Assembly (NCBI GenBank): GCA_016234305.1
Contig: JACRFM010000021.1
Span: forward strand, 1-28,575
Direction of reading: 5' to 3'
DNA: 28,575 bases
From: Candidatus Kerfeldbacteria bacterium
GTDB taxonomy: Bacteria; Patescibacteriota; Patescibacteriia; Veblenbacterales; UBA10138
This document shows positions 25,434 to 28,575 of the stretch, piece by piece. The position numbers and the translations under genes are program-made. Positions within the stretch are counted from its first letter, which is position 1. Each line of letters opens with the position of its first letter. The notes beneath the pieces are model-generated. The model did no database searches. It saw only the letters and a list, made by a program, of their open reading frames with translations, and had not been told where the DNA came from.

Positions 25434-26495
25434 TTAAGTACTAAACCTAAAATGACAAACATCGCCGTCTTGAATAACATAGTCCTTGCCTTCCAAACGG
25501 AATTTGCCGGCGGTTTTAGCGCCCGTTTCACCGCCCGTGGCTACAAAATCAGTGTAAGCAATTACTTCAGCACGAATAAAGCCTTGTTCAAAATCAGTAT
25601 GAATCACGCCGGCGGCTTGGGGCGCCTTAGTGCCGCGTTTAATGGTCCAGGCGCGCGATTCCTGCGGTCCGGCGGTAAAAAAAGTAATCAAGTCTAGTAA
25701 TCGGTAGCTGGCTTGAATCAGTTTATTTAAACCGGTTTCAGTAAGTCCCAGTTCTTGGCTTAATTTTTCCGCTTCCGCTGGCGGCAAGTCAGCCAGTTCA
25801 GCTTCTAATTTGGCGGAAATAGTAATGCTGGGTTTAATATTGATGGCGGCATCGATGACGCCTTCGTCAGCGTTAATAACGTAGAGTAATGGTTTAGCGG
25901 TTAATAGACTCAAACTTTTAACGAAAATTTGTTCGGTTTCATTCAAGGAGAGTTCACGAATTGGTTTACCTTGGTTAAGATGCAACTGCAACTTTTCCAA
26001 ACATTCAACCTGCCCCAGTAATATTTTATCAGGTAGGGTTTTTAATTTAGGCTTTAGAGCTGCCAGTCGTTTTTCCACAGTCGTGAAATCAGCCATGGCT
26101 AGTTCAACGTTTACAACTTCAGCGTCGGACAAAGGATTAACTTCACTCGCAACGTGGATGATTTTCGGGTCTGAAAAAGCCCGCACGACTTGGGCAATGG
26201 CGTCAACCTCGCGGATGTTGGCTAAAAACTGGTTACCCAAACCTTCGCCTTGGTGAGCGTTTTTAACCAATCCGGCAATATCCACGAATTCAATCGTGGT
26301 GGGTATGGTTTTGGCCGAGGCGCAAATTTCAGTTAATTTATTGAGCCGCTCGTCCGGAACTTCAACTACGCCAACATTGGGCTCGATGGTGGCAAAAGGA
26401 TAATTCTCAATAGTTACAGACTTACGCGTTAAAGCTTTAAACAAGGTGGATTTGCCCACGTTAGGCAAGCCGACAATACCAATTTGGAAGGACAC
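25434..26495 (-). CDS. ychF: Redox-regulated ATPase YchF (Obg-family)
   Basis: 353-residue P-loop ATPase of the Obg/YchF group, a ribosome-associated stress factor. Walker A is GLPNVGKST (9-17), switch region PFATIEPNVGVVEVPDERL, G3 motif DIAGLVKNAHQGEGLGNQFL, and the G4 position reads NADE (LYVINADEG) instead of NKxD, the mark of ATP preference. The C-terminal TGS domain is intact (RAWTIKRGTKAPQAAGVIHT, then FEQGFIRAEVIAYTDF). GTG start, no Shine-Dalgarno, T-rich upstream region. It is divergent from the PIN gene and followed on the minus strand by the structured region and pgeF. Confidence 0.96.
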   Translation of the reverse strand: MSFQIGIVGLPNVGKSTLFKALTRKSVTIENYPFATIEPNVGVVEVPDERLNKLTEICASAKTIPTTIEFVDIAGLVKNAHQGEGLGNQFLANIREVDAIAQVVRAFSDPKIIHVASEVNPLSDAEVVNVELAMADFTTVEKRLAALKPKLKTLPDKILLGQVECLEKLQLHLNQGKPIRELSLNETEQIFVKSLSLLTAKPLLYVINADEGVIDAAINIKPSITISAKLEAELADLPPAEAEKLSQELGLTETGLNKLIQASYRLLDLITFFTAGPQESRAWTIKRGTKAPQAAGVIHTDFEQGFIRAEVIAYTDFVATGGETGAKTAGKFRLEGKDYVIQDGDVCHFRFST

Positions 26496-26682
26496 GTTAG
26501 TAAAGTTAAAAGTAAAAAATCAAAAGTTAAAACTAGTGAAGGTTTTGTTTACATCCCGCTCGGGCGAAATAGTTGCAATGAGCAACTAGCAGTTAAAATT
26601 TTTTAGTTTTGAGTTGTGGTTTTGACTTTTGCGATTTGAGTTTTGACCTGTTCTTTTATTTACTCTACCTTATTGGGGTTAT

Positions 26683-26711
26683 TTGGCAAGTTGGTTGATA
26701 AACACTATAAT
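26683..26711 (+). promoter_or_regulatory. Strong promoter of the PIN gene, near-leaderless
   Basis: TTGGCA (26683-26688, 5/6), exactly 17 nt, TATAAT (26706-26711, 6/6). The start codon at 26720 is only 8 nt after the -10, so the transcript would begin about 2 nt before the ATG. The rest of the 26496-26719 spacer is degenerate filler with one GTTGC-AATGA-GCAAC stem (26572-26586). Confidence 0.7.
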
Positions 26712-26719
26712 TTTATAAT

Positions 26720-27175
26720 ATGACACGAGTGGTTCTAGACACCAATGTTTTGATTAATGCCGACCGGGGAGAATACAGTTACCCGAAGCGGATTTTAGAT
26801 TTGATATTGAACGGTTCAGTTATGGCCGTTATGACTAAACCGGTGCGGCGCGAGAATCAGTTGTTGGTAGAACGGTTGGTTCGTGATACGCGCCTTAAGG
26901 ATGATATTATGGATTTTTTAATAATGGCTGAATTAGCCCAACCGGCCGTAATTAAAGTTAAGATTGATGATGCCGAGGATATAAAATTATTAGCGGCCGC
27001 CGTGGGCGGCAAGGCGGAGTGGCTTATAACCGAAGATAGGCATTTGCTGGATCTGGAAAAGTATCAGGCTGTAGAAATTGTTACGCCGCAGGCTTGGTGG
27101 CAGTGGTGGCAAGCGCAAGACAATCAAACAGCCAACACTTGGCAATCTTGGACCAAAAATTTATTTAAGACCTAA
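26720..27175 (+). CDS. PIN-domain protein (putative RNase)
   Basis: 151-residue PIN domain. Acidic residues of the active site are visible: Asp7 (VLDTNV), Glu45 (RRENQ), Asp87 (DAEDIKLLAAA) and Asp106 (LITEDRHLL). These fit a magnesium-dependent RNase, as in VapC-type toxins or in the PIN proteins of the COG1569/PhoH-less group. No small antitoxin gene precedes it: the ATG lies right behind its promoter, so a VapBC pair is not supported. The C-terminal part is tryptophan-rich (AWWQWWQAQ, then WQSW) and follows the domain. The transcript has practically no 5' leader. Confidence 0.78.
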   Translation: MTRVVLDTNVLINADRGEYSYPKRILDLILNGSVMAVMTKPVRRENQLLVERLVRDTRLKDDIMDFLIMAELAQPAVIKVKIDDAEDIKLLAAAVGGKAEWLITEDRHLLDLEKYQAVEIVTPQAWWQWWQAQDNQTANTWQSWTKNLFKT

Positions 27176-27192
27176 ATATTTAAAATGTTTAA

Positions 27193-27228
27193 TAGGTCAA
27201 AAATGTCCGGCCGGACATTTTGGACCTA
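27193..27228. repeat. REP-like palindrome between PIN and acyltransferase genes
   Basis: A 22-bp perfect palindrome with arms AAAATGTCCGG / CCGGACATTTT is extended by TAGGTC / GACCTA across a single A-G mismatch. There is no T-run after it, so it is not a standard terminator, though it may act as one or as an mRNA-stabilising hairpin. 18 nt after the PIN stop, 45 nt before the next gene. Confidence 0.75.
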
Positions 27229-27273
27229 GAAGATAAATTAGCTGAGTAAGCTAAATAATTTAAGTGAAAATAT

Positions 27274-28071
27274 ATGTCGGAGAGAATTGGCGAATCAGTT
27301 TGGCCCTTAATGGCCAAAGAGACTATTAACCGAACTAAGCTGGCAGATATTTTTGAGCAAGGCGGCTTTAAAGCCGCGGGTGAATATTTTTTGGATATCA
27401 CCAATACCAAAATCAACTATCGGTCTGAAAAATCGGCCGACTTTGCTGAGCAGCGCCAGAAACTGCAAACTGAAGCCGGGTTAATAATTTGTAATCATCC
27501 TGGTTACGTGGAAATACCGGCAATTTTGCAAGCCCTGGACAGGCGTGACGTAAAAATAATGATTAATCGCCATATTTATGAAGAGTTTTGTCAGCAGTTT
27601 GGTGAGCAGTATTTTGTGCCTAATGCCCAAACGCCCAGAGAGTTGGTTGAAATTATGAATCAAGCCATTAGTCATATAAAAAACGGCGGGGCTTTTTTAT
27701 TATTTCCAACTGGTGGAGAAAAATTAGATGTGTATAATGGTAAAGACAAGCCTAAGTTTATGGGAGGATTTAGGAATATATTAAGTCGTTTGTCGGCAGA
27801 TAATATGATATATTCTTTTTATGTTGACCCGGAGCAATCTTACCAAATGCGCCGCAGTAAAGTGCCAACTTTTGCCGGTATAGCTTCGGAAGTTATAAGT
27901 AAGGGTAATTTTAACATTAACCAGTCTCGTGACCAGCAAATAATCAAGGTTGATGAGCGCTATACTCAGGCTGATTTTTGGCAAAGCCTATTAAGACAAA
28001 CTAAGGACAAGCACGAGCAGGATAAGTTGTTAGCCAGCGCTTATTTTAATCAGATTGAAGAAATTGAGTGA
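27274..28071 (+). CDS. PlsC-like acyltransferase
   Basis: 265 residues resembling lysophosphatidic acid acyltransferases (PlsC/LPLAT fold). The catalytic box is NHPGYVE (74-80; His75), followed by FLLFPTGGEK (141-150), which fits the FPEGTR block in a changed form. The usual HX4D box has Glu80 in place of Asp. No transmembrane helix is obvious, so it may be peripheral. CPR bacteria often lack a full fatty acid pathway, so it may acylate scavenged lipid. ATG start without Shine-Dalgarno. It converges with the broken SdpI-like gene, whose stop is 17 nt away. Confidence 0.6.
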   Translation: MSERIGESVWPLMAKETINRTKLADIFEQGGFKAAGEYFLDITNTKINYRSEKSADFAEQRQKLQTEAGLIICNHPGYVEIPAILQALDRRDVKIMINRHIYEEFCQQFGEQYFVPNAQTPRELVEIMNQAISHIKNGGAFLLFPTGGEKLDVYNGKDKPKFMGGFRNILSRLSADNMIYSFYVDPEQSYQMRRSKVPTFAGIASEVISKGNFNINQSRDQQIIKVDERYTQADFWQSLLRQTKDKHEQDKLLASAYFNQIEEIE

Positions 28072-28087
28072 TTTAGAATTTGAGCAG

Positions 28088-28440
28088 TTATACCTTAGGC
28101 TGTTTACGGTAGACAATGTAAGAATAAACTGCGGCGCCGAGAGCTGATAAAATAACCGGCATTAAGATAAAGTAGATTGCCAAATTAGTCCAAATTAATC
28201 CCAGCAGGCCTACAGGAGCTGAAATTTTAAATAATTTAACGCCCAGTTCGTGGGTTTTTTCCAGACCACTTCATTGCTTAAAGTCCAAGGCGTGCGGATG
28301 CCGATACTCCAGTTGGTGTCAGCATGTTCTATTAAAATACCGGCGGCATAAAACAGCACGGTAAAAGCCGGTACTAGCCAAACTACCATGTTAAAACCGC
28401 CGCCCGTGAATTGCCAATTAAGCGTTAATAAATAAGGCTC
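28088..28440 (-). pseudogene. SdpI-family (DUF1648) membrane protein, disrupted
   Basis: The minus strand encodes two halves of one protein in different frames. The first half ends IGIRTPWTLSNEVVWKK, the SdpI hallmark; the next residues THELGVKLFKISAPVG and the membrane segments AIYFILMPVILSALG then YIVYRKQPKV follow in another frame. The switch lies in the T6 run at 28255-28260: one more T would restore WKKTHELG, so a one-base deletion is likely. There is no start codon at the usual place; the reading frame runs into the neighbouring transposase fragment region at about 28436, so the 5' end also seems lost. The SdpI family are toxin-immunity or signal proteins with about six helices; at most the last few remain here. 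Confidence 0.75.
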
Positions 28441-28453
28441 TAGACTAGATGAT

Positions 28454-28575
28454 TTAATGTTTTAAGTAGTTTTTATAGATAATCCACAGGTCTGTTTGTA
28501 GGGTAGCAAGTTTCCGACCGTACCGCCATTCGCACTCTTTAAGATGTAAATCAAAATGTTTCTTAACACCATTGA
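28454..28575 (-). mobile_element. IS1595-like transposase, C-terminal part (continues past the window)
   Basis: About 40 codons of a minus-strand frame, open at the window edge and ending TAA at 28456-28454. The sequence GVKKHFDLHLKECEWRYG matches the C-terminal HLKEcEfRyN block of IS1595/ISXO2-type transposases, followed by a Leu/Tyr-rich tail. The possible element end, beginning GGCTCTAGACTAGAT, lies at about 28436 next to the SdpI fragment; the IS1595 family often starts GG. The other end is outside the window. Confidence 0.55.

Noticed and set aside
26720..27175. VapBC toxin-antitoxin pair
   Set aside because: No reading frame for an antitoxin lies between the promoter and the PIN start or directly after the gene.

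Overview
The window looks like a chromosomal segment of a Candidate Phyla Radiation (Patescibacteria) bacterium. This is an inference from several features. Intergenic spacers are short and AT-rich, with degenerate TTTTAAATTT-like filler. Many genes have no Shine-Dalgarno motif. The genes are divergent copies of universal genes: a MurE-like ligase without the usual N-terminal domain, ribosomal protein S6 with a long C-terminal tail, and an EF-P whose tip loop lacks the modifiable Lys/Arg. TGA acts as a stop codon (murE-like gene, DUF3800 gene, acyltransferase), so the code is standard and not the Gracilibacteria/SR1 code.

Layout. 1-13.8 kb is a plus-strand core block: MurE-like ligase, rpoB-rpoC (own promoter, strong hairpin terminator), ftsK, a RodZ-like HTH/membrane protein, recA and a PH-domain membrane protein, ended by a hairpin shared with the facing genes. 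13.8-17.6 kb is an accessory island. It holds a minus-strand three-gene unit (four-helix membrane protein plus two tiny CxxCxGxG zinc-ribbon proteins), a divergent DUF218 (YdcF-like) gene, and a retron-type reverse transcriptase preceded by a 336-nt structured non-coding stretch. A perfect 42-bp palindrome sits between the two divergent promoters. 17.6-19.8 kb is the minus-strand rpsF-ssb-rpsR-efp operon, with a promoter, a structured leader and a structured ssb-rpsR spacer.

20-23.3 kb carries a Trm11-like RNA methyltransferase, an adenosine deaminase-like enzyme and an AT-rich DUF3800 gene. 23.36-24.46 kb is a complete IS481-like element with TG...CA ends and a 5-bp target duplication; it landed on the last codon of pgeF and swapped stop codons with it. 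24.4-26.5 kb has pgeF and ychF on the minus strand, separated by a roughly 160-nt region that folds into a large multi-helix structure. 26.7-28.1 kb has a PIN-domain gene on a near-leaderless promoter and a PlsC-like acyltransferase. The right edge holds a broken SdpI-family gene (frameshift in a T-run, lost 5' end) beside the C-terminal end of an IS1595-like transposase.

The best candidates for something undescribed are the retron-like RT with its structured upstream region and island neighbours, and the structured element between ychF and pgeF.
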